Notes: a model not told the origin generated them from the letters alone. 64,000 nt of DNA from Pseudomonas sp. H3(2019) (GCF_007713465.1 NZ_VMSG01000006.1:124001-188000); one strand, 5' to 3'; shown: positions 45,268 through 54,104, numbered from the stretch's first letter. A program made the numbers and translations.

Positions 45268-46023
45268 ATGTTCACCATGGAAAACCCGATCGACGCCCCT
45301 CGTCTTCCGCGCAAGCGCCGCAGCCTCGCGCAGGAGCTGGTCACGGTGCTGTCCGAGCAGATTCGCGACGGCCTGCTCAAGCGTGGCGACAAGTTGCCCA
45401 CCGAGTCGGCGATCATGGCAGCCCATGGCGTCAGCCGCACCGTGGTGCGTGAAGCGATATCGCGTTTGCAGGCGGCGGGGCAGGTTGAAACCCGTCACGG
45501 CATCGGCACGTTTGTGCTCGACACGCCGAGCCCAAGCGGCTTTCGCATCGATCCGGCGACCGTGGTGACCTTGCGTGATGTGCTGGCGATTCTGGAGTTG
45601 CGCATCAGTCTGGAAGTGGAGTCCGCAGGCTTGGCCGCGCAACGCCGCAGCCCTGAACAGTTGGCCTTGATGCGCGCGGCACTGGATGCCCTGAACGAAA
45701 GCGCAGCCCATGCCGGCGATGCGGTGGCATCGGACTTCCAGTTCCATTTGCAGATTGCCCTGGCCACTGGCAACCGCTACTTCACCGACATCATGACCCA
45801 CCTGGGCATCAGCATCATTCCGCGTACCCGGCTCAATTCTGCGCGGCTGGCCCACGATGACCAGCAGCACTACATGAATCGTCTGGCGCGTGAACACGAA
45901 GAAATCTACGACGCCATCGCCCGCCAGGATTCGGACGCCGCCCGCGCAGCCATGCGCCTGCACCTGACTAACAGCCGTGAACGACTGCGCCACGCTCATG
46001 AAGAGGCAGAGGCGCAGCGTTGA
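45268..46023 (+). CDS. FadR-family (GntR) transcriptional regulator
   Basis: A 251-residue regulator. An N-terminal winged helix-turn-helix (QIRDGLLKRGDKLPTESAIM and VSRTVVREAISRLQAAG) is followed by an all-helical FCD ligand domain (LRDVLAILELRISLEVESAG, and the metal-ligand pattern around DFQFHLQIALATGN and HEEIYDAI). FCD regulators often respond to sugar acids. Its distance from the galactarate/glucarate operon is only 2.6 kb, with an unrelated three-gene operon in between, so it is the likely local regulator of that pathway. An ATG at 45277 (MENPIDAP) is an equally possible start. It is convergent with the small gene at 46049. Confidence 0.87.
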   Translation: MFTMENPIDAPRLPRKRRSLAQELVTVLSEQIRDGLLKRGDKLPTESAIMAAHGVSRTVVREAISRLQAAGQVETRHGIGTFVLDTPSPSGFRIDPATVVTLRDVLAILELRISLEVESAGLAAQRRSPEQLALMRAALDALNESAAHAGDAVASDFQFHLQIALATGNRYFTDIMTHLGISIIPRTRLNSARLAHDDQQHYMNRLAREHEEIYDAIARQDSDAARAAMRLHLTNSRERLRHAHEEAEAQR

Positions 46024-46048
46024 TAGCGGGGCCGAGCAGGGTGAGCGC

Positions 46049-46426
46049 TTAGTCTTCGATACGAAGCCGTACGGGTTCCGAGCTCGGAGTCAGGCTGGAC
46101 TCGTCCGAGAATTTGTAACGCAGTTCGATTGTTCCGTTCTTGTGCTTTTCCAGCTCTGCTTTAGGCACTTCCAGTTCAAGGCCCGTAACTTTTATCGGTT
46201 CGCCGCAGACGTCGTCCCAGACTCCGGTGGGCTTTTCAGGGCCGGCCCAGTCAGGGTTATCAACATCCGCCCCGAGGATCAAATAAACGTCCCAATTTGC
46301 AGGGATTTCATCCGAGTCAGGAATCTGGACCTTCAGGGCACCACTCAGGCTCGATAAGGTGACCGTCGCTACCTTTACAGGCGTACCGACAGGGGATTGG
46401 ATTAGCACCGGGATCGAAAAACTCAT
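46049..46426 (-). CDS. Hypothetical beta-rich protein, third gene of the LexA-box operon
   Basis: A 125-residue protein with no signal peptide, membrane segment or Cys pair pattern. Alternating hydrophobic stretches (VKVATVTLSSLSGALKVQIP, WDVYLILGADV, GLELEVPKAELEK, GTIELRYKFSDESS, SSEPVRLRIED) suggest an Ig-like beta sandwich. I do not recognise a named family. It is on the same strand as the phospholipase-like gene and the 63-residue gene, 131 bases beyond the latter, and probably belongs to their transcript, although the gap leaves room for a separate promoter. A role as immunity, chaperone or binding module for the enzyme would be speculation. Confidence 0.65.
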   Translation of the reverse strand: MSFSIPVLIQSPVGTPVKVATVTLSSLSGALKVQIPDSDEIPANWDVYLILGADVDNPDWAGPEKPTGVWDDVCGEPIKVTGLELEVPKAELEKHKNGTIELRYKFSDESSLTPSSEPVRLRIED

Positions 46427-46557
46427 GATAAATCATCACTCCATGTGAAGCCGTCCATGACCATTCAGGGGCGGCGACACACTGTAGAGCGCGCTTTCAC
46501 GACGTACTGGAAGCAATCATGACCAAGCGTTGCAAGGCTGGTGCAGTGGCGGTGGGC

Positions 46558-46749
46558 TTAACCGGTCTTGAGGATCGAACGATCCACCCTCACCGCCAAT
46601 TGTCCGGCTCCGGGCTTGGCATCAAACGCCACGTGCCCCTTGTCATCCACAGTCGCCCGAGCCACTGGCACGCCGTTGGCCAGCAGTTCCAGCGGTGCGC
46701 CGTTGAGGGATTGGCCCGAGGCCAGTTCGAGTGTCAGGTTGATAGTCAT
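46558..46749 (-). CDS. Small hypothetical beta-rich protein, second gene of the LexA-box operon
   Basis: A 63-residue protein, MTINLTLELASGQSLNGAPL onward, ending VRVDRSILKTG. The pattern of short strands (APLELLANGVPVARATVD, GHVAFDAKPGAGQLAVRVD) resembles a single Ig-like or carboxypeptidase-regulatory-like module. There is no signal peptide. It starts 14 bases after the stop of the phospholipase-like gene with a GGACATCACCG site upstream, so it is almost certainly co-transcribed and perhaps a partner subunit. Codon use matches its neighbours, which supports it as a real gene despite its size. Confidence 0.65.
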   Translation of the reverse strand: MTINLTLELASGQSLNGAPLELLANGVPVARATVDDKGHVAFDAKPGAGQLAVRVDRSILKTG

Positions 46750-46763
46750 CGGTGATGTCCTTA

Positions 46764-48383
46764 TCAGGCGTTGCGGTCAATGAAGGTGTTGGCTTGGGCG
46801 TTGATTGAGCCGATCAGCTCCGGTGAGCCGCCGCGGAACTGGCGGAAAATGTTGCGTGAGGCGCCGTTGCCCGGCACGTTCAGCGTCGGCTGGAAGCGCT
46901 CACTCAACTCCGCGTAATTCGACCAGGGGCCGATGTAGGACTCATTCAAGCCGTTGATGTAGCTGAAGGCGTAACGCACGGCGTTGCCCGGTAACCAGTT
47001 GGGTTCGCCAGGCGTCTGGCTCTGCCAGCCATCGGCCTTGATTGTTGGTGCGACGGCTGGGGATTCCAGGTAGCCGGCCGGTTTGTTCGGTGTGTAATCC
47101 TTGAGCAGCAAGTAGGTGCTCCAGCCCCACCAGTTGTCGATCCGGTTGCTGTCGTTGAGGTTGTTGACGTCGCTGCGGCGCAATACCTTGTTGCCGTCCA
47201 GAACAAATAACCCGGAGAAGTTACCCGCCGGTTTTTTCACGGCGTTGAGGTCAGGCAGGTACTTCAGCGCAACGTAGCTGGATGGCGCGGGCAGTGAACC
47301 GCTGAGGAAGGTCTCGAAGACTTCGTCGGCCGAGCGCTGGACCGCGAGTTTGACCTGTTTGCGGTTGGCGCTGTCGACCGAGTCGAAGTAGCGTTTGTCG
47401 CCGTAGGCATGCCACTGATCACCGTTGGCGTTGTTCACGTTGAGGCCGTATTTGCTGTCTTCGTCGTGCATGAAGCGGGTGATCAGCGAGCCCAGGTCAC
47501 TCGGCGTCACCACCGCCGCCAGTTGTTTGCGCGGGATCCGCAGATGACCGGCAGAGAACAGGTCGGTCAGATAATGATCGGCAAAAGCGTTCATCGCGTA
47601 GGCCAGTTCCAACTGCTTTTCATCGCCACTGTTATGAGCCAGAACAGCCTGTTGCAGGGCAGCGGTGTGCCCGGCGATGTACGCCAGCAACGCCCATTCG
47701 CCGAAGTGGTCGGCGTTGTCCGCCGCCAGTTTCAGGTAGCGCCCCAAGGGGAACAATGCCGAGACGAAGCTGCCGCCGCCGGTAATCTTGTTCCACTCTT
47801 CGGACAACGTATCACCGAGAGCGTCGTAGACCTCGTGGGGTTGTTTGCCGTCTCTGATCGCCTGATTGGCGGCGGCAATTTCCTTCTGCATCACGCCGAG
47901 AATCAACCCGGCTTCTGCTCGTGACGCCGGCAGTACGGCCAGTGAGTTGAACGCGGTAGTAAAACGCTGGATGCGATCAACCGGAGTCGCGCCATCGCAG
48001 ATTGGCTGGTCGGGAATGCCGTAGAAATCACCGCCTAGCGAAACGATTTGGCCGTAGCTCAGTGCCAGGCCATTGGGCAGGTGCAATGGCACTTGCCAGG
48101 CTGTAACTGCCGGCGCGTCCTTGACGAAGCGCAGCAGGGTGGCATCGCCGATGGCGGTGTGTTCGCCGCCTTCGAAACGGGGTGCTGGCTCGGTGTTTAG
48201 CGAGTTTCCAGCCAGACCCGGTGTGTGATGTTTGGGGCTGTGTTGACTGTGAGTCAGCAGTATCAGGTGATCGCCGTCACCGGAAATGGCAATGCCACGT
48301 TCGCTGAACAGCTGATCCAGATCGGCAATGATCCGGTCGTCGTGATTGAGGTTTTCCTGCGATTGGCTGTGTAGACCTGACAT
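46764..48383 (-). CDS. Putative zinc-dependent phospholipase C-like protein, LexA-controlled
   Basis: A 539-residue protein, first of a three-gene operon. Residues 270-280 read HYLTDLFSAGH, which keeps the spacing of the prokaryotic zinc phospholipase C signature (H-Y-x-[GT]-D-[LIVM]-x4-H). Other candidate metal ligands are H75/D80 (GGEHTAIGD), H226 and H239 (ADHFGEW, YIAGHTAAL) and H325 (QWHAYGD). No signal peptide or membrane segment is visible (MSGLHSQSQENLNHDD), unlike secreted phospholipases C. The ATG at 48383 follows AAGGAG at 8 bases. A consensus LexA box overlaps its promoter, so it should be induced by DNA damage. The function is inferred from one motif; a phospholipase, nuclease-like enzyme or toxin cargo are all open. 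Confidence 0.65.
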   Translation of the reverse strand: MSGLHSQSQENLNHDDRIIADLDQLFSERGIAISGDGDHLILLTHSQHSPKHHTPGLAGNSLNTEPAPRFEGGEHTAIGDATLLRFVKDAPAVTAWQVPLHLPNGLALSYGQIVSLGGDFYGIPDQPICDGATPVDRIQRFTTAFNSLAVLPASRAEAGLILGVMQKEIAAANQAIRDGKQPHEVYDALGDTLSEEWNKITGGGSFVSALFPLGRYLKLAADNADHFGEWALLAYIAGHTAALQQAVLAHNSGDEKQLELAYAMNAFADHYLTDLFSAGHLRIPRKQLAAVVTPSDLGSLITRFMHDEDSKYGLNVNNANGDQWHAYGDKRYFDSVDSANRKQVKLAVQRSADEVFETFLSGSLPAPSSYVALKYLPDLNAVKKPAGNFSGLFVLDGNKVLRRSDVNNLNDSNRIDNWWGWSTYLLLKDYTPNKPAGYLESPAVAPTIKADGWQSQTPGEPNWLPGNAVRYAFSYINGLNESYIGPWSNYAELSERFQPTLNVPGNGASRNIFRQFRGGSPELIGSINAQANTFIDRNA

Positions 48384-48421
48384 TTCTAGCTCCTTGATAT
48401 GTCGTAGGTTGCATCTGAAGT

Positions 48422-48441
48422 AACTGTATATATATACAGTT
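48422..48441 (-). promoter_or_regulatory. LexA (SOS) box
   Basis: AACTGTATATATATACAGTT is a perfect 20-base palindrome whose core, CTGTATATATATACAG, equals the E. coli LexA consensus; LexA1 of pseudomonads binds the same CTG-N10-CAG type. It starts 7 bases after the -10 hexamer of the minus-strand promoter, so it covers the transcription start, and lies 38 bases before the ATG. Confidence 0.9.
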
Positions 48442-48448
48442 GTTGTCG

Positions 48449-48476
48449 AGCATAGCTGCAAACTCTCCTACGTCAA
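48449..48476 (-). promoter_or_regulatory. Sigma-70 promoter of the phospholipase-like operon
   Basis: On the minus strand TTGACG (complement of 48471-48476) and TATGCT (complement of 48449-48454) are 16 bases apart. The expected start near 48442 falls at the edge of the LexA box. Confidence 0.75.
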
Positions 48477-48524
48477 GGAAGTGCTTTTTCTTGCCCGGAT
48501 TTTCCATCTGGCGATGAAATGCAG

Positions 48525-48552
48525 TTGACGGTTATAGTTTAAGTTGTACGAT
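48525..48552 (+). promoter_or_regulatory. Promoter of the galactarate/glucarate operon
   Basis: TTGACG (48525-48530) and TACGAT (48547-48552) are separated by 16 bases and face kdgD. The -10 hexamer lies inside the palindrome at 48541-48564, a good repression geometry. Confidence 0.6.
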
Positions 48553-48564
48553 GACCTACAACTT
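48541..48564. promoter_or_regulatory. Palindromic operator, probable FadR-family regulator site
   Basis: AAGTTGTA-cgatgacc-TACAACTT, perfect eight-base arms with an eight-base centre. The TTGTA...TACAA form resembles operators of FCD-type GntR regulators, and a gene for one lies at 45268-46023. Confidence 0.65.
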
Positions 48565-48619
48565 CGGCGAGAGCTGAACAGTTTTTCTCATCACAACGTG
48601 CGTCCAGGGTGTTCGAATA

Positions 48620-49531
48620 ATGAATCCACAAGAACTGAAGTCCATCCTCTCTTCCGGCTTGCTGTCCTTCCCGGTCACCGACTTCAATGCTCAGGGCGAT
48701 TTCCATCGCGTGGGCTACATCAAACGTCTCGAATGGCTGGCCCCGTATGGCGCCTCGGCCTTGTTCGCCGCAGGCGGCACCGGTGAGTTCTTTTCCCTGG
48801 CGGCCAGCGAATATTCGGAAATCATCAAGACCGCGGTCGACACCTGCGCCAGCAGCGTGCCGATTCTGGCCGGTGTCGGTGGTTCTACCCGTCAGGCCAT
48901 CGAATACGCTCAAGAAGCCGAGCGTCTGGGCGCCAAAGGCTTGCTGCTGCTGCCGCACTACTTGACTGAAGCCAGCCAGGACGGCGTTGCCGCTCACGTT
49001 GAAGCCGTGTGCAAATCGGTGAAGATCGGCGTGGTGGTTTACAACCGCAACGTCTGCCGCCTGACCGCGCCGCTGCTGGAACGCCTGGCTGAACGCTGCC
49101 CGAACCTGATCGGCTACAAGGATGGCCTGGGCGATATCGAGTTGATGGTGTCGATCCGTCGCCGTCTCGGTGATCGCTTCAGCTACCTGGGTGGCCTGCC
49201 GACTGCCGAAGTCTATGCCGCGGCGTATAAGGCACTGGGCGTTCCGGTCTATTCCTCGGCGGTGTTCAACTTCCTGCCGAAAATGGCGATGGATTTCTAC
49301 CACGCCATTGCACGTGACGATCACGCTAGCGTCGGCAAACTGATCGATGACTTCTTTCTGCCTTATCTGGACATCCGTAACCGCAAGTCGGGTTACGCGG
49401 TGAGCATCGTCAAGGCGGGCGCGAAAATCGCCGGCTACGATGCAGGCCCCGTACGGACCCCGCTGACTGACTTGACGCCAGAAGAGTTCGAAATGCTCGC
49501 GGCGTTGATGGACAAGCAAGGTGCGCAATAA
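48620..49531 (+). CDS. kdgD: 5-dehydro-4-deoxyglucarate dehydratase
   Basis: A 303-residue cytosolic TIM-barrel lyase of the DapA/N-acetylneuraminate lyase superfamily. It dehydrates and decarboxylates 5-keto-4-deoxy-glucarate to 2,5-dioxopentanoate (alpha-ketoglutarate semialdehyde). The Schiff-base lysine is K167 in [14 protein letters not shown] and the catalytic Tyr is Y141 in GVVVYNRN; the GGTGEF motif lies at about residues 52-57. N-terminal [20 protein letters not shown] is characteristic of KdgD. Its product is the substrate of the dehydrogenase encoded next. It is the first gene of the operon, downstream of a palindromic operator. Confidence 0.95.
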   Translation: MNPQELKSILSSGLLSFPVTDFNAQGDFHRVGYIKRLEWLAPYGASALFAAGGTGEFFSLAASEYSEIIKTAVDTCASSVPILAGVGGSTRQAIEYAQEAERLGAKGLLLLPHYLTEASQDGVAAHVEAVCKSVKIGVVVYNRNVCRLTAPLLERLAERCPNLIGYKDGLGDIELMVSIRRRLGDRFSYLGGLPTAEVYAAAYKALGVPVYSSAVFNFLPKMAMDFYHAIARDDHASVGKLIDDFFLPYLDIRNRKSGYAVSIVKAGAKIAGYDAGPVRTPLTDLTPEEFEMLAALMDKQGAQ

Positions 49532-49549
49532 CCCGCTGAATCAACCAGG

Positions 49550-49574
49550 GCCGCTGAGCAATCGGCGGCTTTTT
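49550..49574 (+). terminator. Weak intrinsic terminator or attenuator inside the kdgD operon
   Basis: GCCGC-tgagcaatcg-GCGGC followed by TTTTTG, between kdgD and the dehydrogenase gene. The five-base stem is short, so partial read-through is likely. Confidence 0.5.
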
Positions 49575-49605
49575 GTGTAAGAACTTCTGTTAAGGGGAAA
49601 GCGCT

Positions 49606-51051
49606 GTGGCAGACGTAAAACGATTCGACAACTACATCGGCGGCCAATGGGTCGCGGGTGTCGAGTACTCGACCAATATCAACCCGTCCGAGTTGTCCGA
49701 TGTCATTGGCGAATACGCCAAGGCGGACCTGGCTCAGGTGAACGCCGCCATCGACGCCGCTCGTGCGGCATTTCCGGCCTGGTCGACCTCAGGCATTCAG
49801 GCACGCAGCGATGCGCTGGATAAAGTCGGCAGCGAAATCCTCGCGCGTCGCGAAGAACTCGGCACCTTGCTGGCGCGGGAAGAGGGCAAGACCCTGCCAG
49901 AGGCCATCGGTGAAGTGTCTCGTGCCGGCAACATCTTCAAGTTCTTCGCGGGTGAATGCCTGCGTTTGTCCGGCGATTACCTGCCGTCGGTGCGTCCTGG
50001 CGTCAACGTTGAAGTCACTCGCGAAGCCCTCGGTGTGGTCGGCTTGATCACCCCGTGGAACTTCCCGATTGCGATCCCGGCGTGGAAGATTGCCCCGGCA
50101 TTGGCCTATGGCAACTGCGTGGTGCTGAAACCGGCGGAACTGGTACCAGGTTGCGCCTGGGCCCTGGCCGAAATCATTGCCCGTGCCGGTTTCCCGGCCG
50201 GGGTGTTCAACCTGGTGATGGGCAGCGGTCGAGTGATCGGCGACGCGATGGTCAACAGCCCGAAAGTCGACGGCATCAGCTTCACCGGTTCCGTTGGTGT
50301 AGGGCGGCAGATCGCGGTCAACTGCGTGTCGCGTCAGGCCAAGGTGCAGTTGGAAATGGGCGGCAAGAACCCGCAGATCATTCTCGACGACGCCGACCTC
50401 AAGCAAGCCGTCGAACTGTCGGTGCAGAGTGCGTTTTATTCCACCGGCCAACGTTGCACGGCGTCGAGCCGCTTGATCGTCACCGCCGGGATTCACGACA
50501 AATTCGTCGAGGCCATGGCTGAGCGGATGAAGTCGATCAAGGTCGGGCATGCCTTGACGAGCGGCACCGACATCGGTCCGGTGGTCTCGCAAGCGCAGCT
50601 GGAACAGGACCTGAAGTACATCGACATCGGCCAGAGCGAAGGTGCGCGACTGGTCAGCGGCGGAGGCCTGGTGACCTGCGACACCGAAGGCTATTACCTG
50701 GCGCCAACGCTGTTTGCCGACAGTGAGGCAGCCATGCGTATTAGCCGCGAAGAGATCTTCGGCCCGGTGGCGAACATTGTTCGGGTGGCCGATTACGACG
50801 CGGCGCTGGCGATGGCCAACGACACCGAATTCGGTTTGTCGGCGGGTATTGCCACCACCTCGTTGAAGTATGCCAACCACTTCAAACGCCACTCCCAGGC
50901 CGGGATGGTGATGGTCAATCTGCCGACCGCCGGTGTGGATTACCACGTGCCTTTTGGTGGCCGAAAAGGTTCATCCTATGGATCGCGGGAGCAAGGTCGC
51001 TACGCGCAGGAGTTCTACACCGTGGTGAAGACTTCCTATGTAGGTTCGTAA
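49606..51051 (+). CDS. Alpha-ketoglutarate semialdehyde (2,5-dioxovalerate) dehydrogenase
   Basis: A 481-residue cytosolic aldehyde dehydrogenase. It should oxidise 2,5-dioxopentanoate from KdgD to 2-oxoglutarate, feeding the TCA cycle. The catalytic Cys is C284 in YSTGQRCTASSR, the general base E250 in VQLEMGGKNPQ, and the oxyanion Asn N152 in TPWNFP; K175 in VVLKPAE binds NAD(P). The C-terminal FGGRKGSSYGSREQGRYAQE is seen in the KGSADH branch of the family. The start is GTG at 49606 with AAGGGGAAAG upstream. The function is assigned from sequence plus the position between kdgD and the sugar-acid transporter. Confidence 0.92.
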   Translation: MADVKRFDNYIGGQWVAGVEYSTNINPSELSDVIGEYAKADLAQVNAAIDAARAAFPAWSTSGIQARSDALDKVGSEILARREELGTLLAREEGKTLPEAIGEVSRAGNIFKFFAGECLRLSGDYLPSVRPGVNVEVTREALGVVGLITPWNFPIAIPAWKIAPALAYGNCVVLKPAELVPGCAWALAEIIARAGFPAGVFNLVMGSGRVIGDAMVNSPKVDGISFTGSVGVGRQIAVNCVSRQAKVQLEMGGKNPQIILDDADLKQAVELSVQSAFYSTGQRCTASSRLIVTAGIHDKFVEAMAERMKSIKVGHALTSGTDIGPVVSQAQLEQDLKYIDIGQSEGARLVSGGGLVTCDTEGYYLAPTLFADSEAAMRISREEIFGPVANIVRVADYDAALAMANDTEFGLSAGIATTSLKYANHFKRHSQAGMVMVNLPTAGVDYHVPFGGRKGSSYGSREQGRYAQEFYTVVKTSYVGS

Positions 51052-51062
51052 CACGCAACACC

Positions 51063-51089
51063 GCGGTATCCGGTTTTACCGGATACCGC
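51063..51089. other. Intercistronic hairpin in the galactarate/glucarate operon
   Basis: GCGGTATCCGGT-ttt-ACCGGATACCGC, a perfect 12-base stem followed on the plus strand by an A-run rather than T-run. It is not a forward terminator; it probably stabilises mRNA between the dehydrogenase and transporter genes. Confidence 0.6.
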
Positions 51090-51138
51090 CAAAAAAAATT
51101 CACCCGCGCATAAAAATAATCAGTGGGAGTACATCTAC

Positions 51139-52500
51139 ATGCAAGCGACCAAGCCGACCCACGTCCGCTATTTAATCCTGCTCATGCTGTTTCTGGTGAC
51201 CACGATCAACTACGCCGACCGTGCCACCATTGCCATTGCGGGCTCCAGCCTGCAAAAGGACCTGGGCATCGACGCCGTTACCCTCGGCTACATTTTCTCT
51301 GCATTCGGTTGGGCTTACGTCGCCGGTCAGATCCCCGGCGGCTGGCTGCTCGACCGCTTCGGTTCGAAAAAAGTCTATGCCCTGAGCATCTTCACCTGGT
51401 CGCTGTTCACCGTGCTGCAAGGCTATGTCGGTGAGTTCGGCGTCTCCACTGCCGTCGTCGCGCTGTTCATGTTGCGCTTTCTGGTGGGCCTGGCCGAAGC
51501 GCCATCCTTCCCCGGTAACGCACGCATCGTTGCGGCCTGGTTTCCAACCGCCGAACGGGGCACCGCTTCGGCGATCTTCAACTCGGCGCAATACTTCGCC
51601 ACGGTGATCTTTGCGCCGCTGATGGGCTGGATCGTCTACACCTTCGGCTGGCAGCACGTGTTTATGGTGATGGGCGGGATTGGCATCGTGTTCTCGCTGA
51701 TCTGGTTGAAAATTATCCACAGCCCGCGCCAGCACCCGATGATCAACGACGCCGAGTTCAAGCACATCGCCGACAACGGCGGCCTGGTCGACATGGATCA
51801 GGACCAGGGCAAACGCAGCGACGGGCCGAAGTGGGATTACGTGCGCCAACTGCTGAGCAACCGCATGATGCTCGGCGTGTACCTGAGCCAGTACTGCATC
51901 AACGGCATCACCTATTTTTTCCTGACCTGGTTCCCGGTGTACCTGGTGCAGGAACGCGGCATGACCATTCTAAAGGCCGGTTTCATTGCCTCGCTGCCGG
52001 CCATCTGCGGGTTTATCGGTGGGGTGCTGGGCGGACTCATTTCCGACTATCTGCTGCGCAAGGGCCACTCGCTGACCTTCGCCCGCAAGGCGCCGATTAT
52101 CGGTGGGCTGTTGCTGTCGACCAGCATCGTGGCCTGCAACTATGTGGACATCGAATGGATCGTCGTGGGCTTCATGGCCCTGGCCTTCTTCGGTAAAGGC
52201 GTGGGCGCATTGGGGTGGGCGGTGGTTTCCGACACCTCGCCAAAACAGATCGCGGGCTTGAGTGGCGGGCTGTTCAACATGTTCGGCAATATCGCGTCGA
52301 TCACTACACCGATCGTGATTGGCTACATCATCAGTACCACCGGTTCGTTCAAATGGGCGCTGGTGTTTGTCGGCTGCAATGCGCTGGTCGCGGTGTTCAG
52401 CTACCTGGTGATCGTCGGCCCGATCAAGCGCGTGGTACTCAAGGAACCACCCGCCAATGGCTCCGAACTGACTAACAAATTGTCTCAAGCGCATTCCTGA
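51139..52500 (+). CDS. gudP: MFS transporter, glucarate/galactarate permease (GudP-like)
   Basis: A 453-residue inner-membrane carrier of the anion:cation symporter (phthalate permease/GudP) branch of the major facilitator superfamily. About 12 helices are visible. The N terminus reads [20 protein letters not shown] followed by [12 protein letters not shown], the branch signature. Between helices 2 and 3 the MFS motif is [14 protein letters not shown]. It should import D-glucarate and/or galactarate by proton symport for the enzymes encoded around it. The start has a GGGAG site upstream. Garbage-free 11-base spacing to garD indicates one operon. Confidence 0.9.
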   Translation: MQATKPTHVRYLILLMLFLVTTINYADRATIAIAGSSLQKDLGIDAVTLGYIFSAFGWAYVAGQIPGGWLLDRFGSKKVYALSIFTWSLFTVLQGYVGEFGVSTAVVALFMLRFLVGLAEAPSFPGNARIVAAWFPTAERGTASAIFNSAQYFATVIFAPLMGWIVYTFGWQHVFMVMGGIGIVFSLIWLKIIHSPRQHPMINDAEFKHIADNGGLVDMDQDQGKRSDGPKWDYVRQLLSNRMMLGVYLSQYCINGITYFFLTWFPVYLVQERGMTILKAGFIASLPAICGFIGGVLGGLISDYLLRKGHSLTFARKAPIIGGLLLSTSIVACNYVDIEWIVVGFMALAFFGKGVGALGWAVVSDTSPKQIAGLSGGLFNMFGNIASITTPIVIGYIISTTGSFKWALVFVGCNALVAVFSYLVIVGPIKRVVLKEPPANGSELTNKLSQAHS

Positions 52501-52511
52501 GGAGCGGCGTC

Positions 52512-54065
52512 ATGCAGTTGATTGAACATTCCGACTCGCCGCGCTACATCCGGCTGCACGAGCGCGACAACGTGGTGATTGTGGTCAATGACCAGGGGGT
52601 ACCGGCCGGCACTGAATTCCCGGACGGCTTGGTGACGTTGGAGTTCGTACCGCAGAGCCACAAAGTAACGCTGGAGGATATCCCCGAGGGCGGCCAGGTG
52701 ATCCGTTATGGTCAGACCATCGGTTACGCCTTGCAACCGATCCCGCGTGGCAGCTGGGTCAAGGAAGATCAACTGCGCATGCCCACCGCGCCGCCGTTGG
52801 ACAGCCTGCCGTTGTCCACCGAGGTGCCGGCCGCACAAGCGCCGCTGGAAGGCTTCACCTTCGAGGGTTATCGCAACGCCGACGGCACTGTCGGTACGCG
52901 CAACATTCTCGGGATCACCACCACCGTGCAATGCGTGACCGGGGTGCTCGACCATGCGGTCAAGCGCATCAAGGATGAGTTGCTGCCCAAGTACCCGCAC
53001 GTCGATGACGTGATCGCGTTGACCCACAGTTACGGCTGCGGCGTGGCGATTACCGCCACCGACGCCTACATCCCGATCCGCACCGTGCGTAACCTGGCGC
53101 GCAACCCGAACCTGGGCGGCGAAGCATTGGTGATCAGTCTGGGCTGCGAGAAATTGCAGGCCGGGCAGGTGATGCACGAGAACGACAGCTCGGTCGACCT
53201 CAGCGAGCCATGGTTGTATCGCTTGCAGGATGCCAGTCACGGTTTCAGCGAGATGATCGAACAGATCATGGCGTTGGCCGAAGTCCGTCTGAAGAAGCTT
53301 GACCAGCGTCGCCGCGAAACCGTGCCGGCGTCCGAGTTGATCCTCGGCATGCAGTGCGGTGGCAGTGATGCGTTTTCCGGAATCACCGCCAACCCGGCGC
53401 TGGGTTATGCCTCGGATTTGTTGCTAAGGGCCGGGGCGACGGTGATGTTTTCCGAAGTCACTGAAGTGCGCGACGCGATCTATCTGCTGACTTCGCGGGC
53501 ACAAACCAAGGAGGTCGCCCAGGAACTGGTGCGCGAAATGGATTGGTACGACCGCTACCTGGCCAAGGGCGAAGCGGATCGCAGCGCCAACACCACGCCG
53601 GGTAACAAGAAGGGCGGGTTGTCGAACATCGTGGAGAAATCCCTGGGCTCGATCGTCAAGTCCGGCAACAGCGCGATCAACGGCGTGCTCGGCCCGGGCG
53701 AACGGTTCAAGCGCAAAGGGCTGATTTTTTGCGCGACGCCGGCCAGTGATTTTGTCTGCGGCACCTTGCAGTTGGCGGCCGGCATGAACCTGCATGTATT
53801 CACCACCGGGCGCGGCACACCTTATGGCCTGGCGATGGCGCCGGTGGTCAAGGTCTCGACCCGAACCGAACTGGCCCAGCGCTGGCCGGACCTGATCGAC
53901 ATCGATGCCGGGCGGATTGCCACGGGGCGCGCATCCATCGAAGAGTTGGGCTGGGAGTTGTTTCACTTCTATCTGGACGTGGCCAGCGGCAGGAAGCACA
54001 CGTGGGCGGAGCAGCACAAACTGCACAATGACATTACCCTGTTCAACCCGGCGCCTATCACCTGA
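52512..54065 (+). CDS. garD: Galactarate dehydratase
   Basis: A 517-residue cytosolic enzyme of the UxaA/GarD family. It dehydrates galactarate (mucate) to 5-keto-4-deoxy-glucarate, the KdgD substrate. An N-terminal SAF domain (residues about 10-90, [40 protein letters not shown]) is followed by the catalytic part with [37 protein letters not shown] and [20 protein letters not shown], which hold the conserved Cys and His. The C-terminal half has [20 protein letters not shown]. The four-gene order gives a complete route from galactarate to 2-oxoglutarate. No glucarate dehydratase (gudD) lies in the window. Confidence 0.95.
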   Translation: MQLIEHSDSPRYIRLHERDNVVIVVNDQGVPAGTEFPDGLVTLEFVPQSHKVTLEDIPEGGQVIRYGQTIGYALQPIPRGSWVKEDQLRMPTAPPLDSLPLSTEVPAAQAPLEGFTFEGYRNADGTVGTRNILGITTTVQCVTGVLDHAVKRIKDELLPKYPHVDDVIALTHSYGCGVAITATDAYIPIRTVRNLARNPNLGGEALVISLGCEKLQAGQVMHENDSSVDLSEPWLYRLQDASHGFSEMIEQIMALAEVRLKKLDQRRRETVPASELILGMQCGGSDAFSGITANPALGYASDLLLRAGATVMFSEVTEVRDAIYLLTSRAQTKEVAQELVREMDWYDRYLAKGEADRSANTTPGNKKGGLSNIVEKSLGSIVKSGNSAINGVLGPGERFKRKGLIFCATPASDFVCGTLQLAAGMNLHVFTTGRGTPYGLAMAPVVKVSTRTELAQRWPDLIDIDAGRIATGRASIEELGWELFHFYLDVASGRKHTWAEQHKLHNDITLFNPAPIT

Positions 54066-54073
54066 CCGCTGGT

Positions 54074-54104
54074 GATCGTTCCCACGCAGAGCGTGGGAAC
54101 GATC
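54074..54104. repeat. REP hairpin, GTTCCCACGC family
   Basis: GATCGTTCCCACGC-aga-GCGTGGGAACGATC, perfect 14-base arms, 9 bases after the garD stop. It may act as the operon end. Confidence 0.85.

Noticed and set aside
46049-46426. Immunity protein for the phospholipase-like enzyme
   Set aside because: Nothing in the sequence shows binding or periplasmic location; position alone is not enough, so it is left as hypothetical.
46049-48441. SOS box as sign of a prophage or tailocin
   Set aside because: No phage structural, lysis, integrase or regulatory genes surround it; neighbours are metabolic genes with host-like composition.
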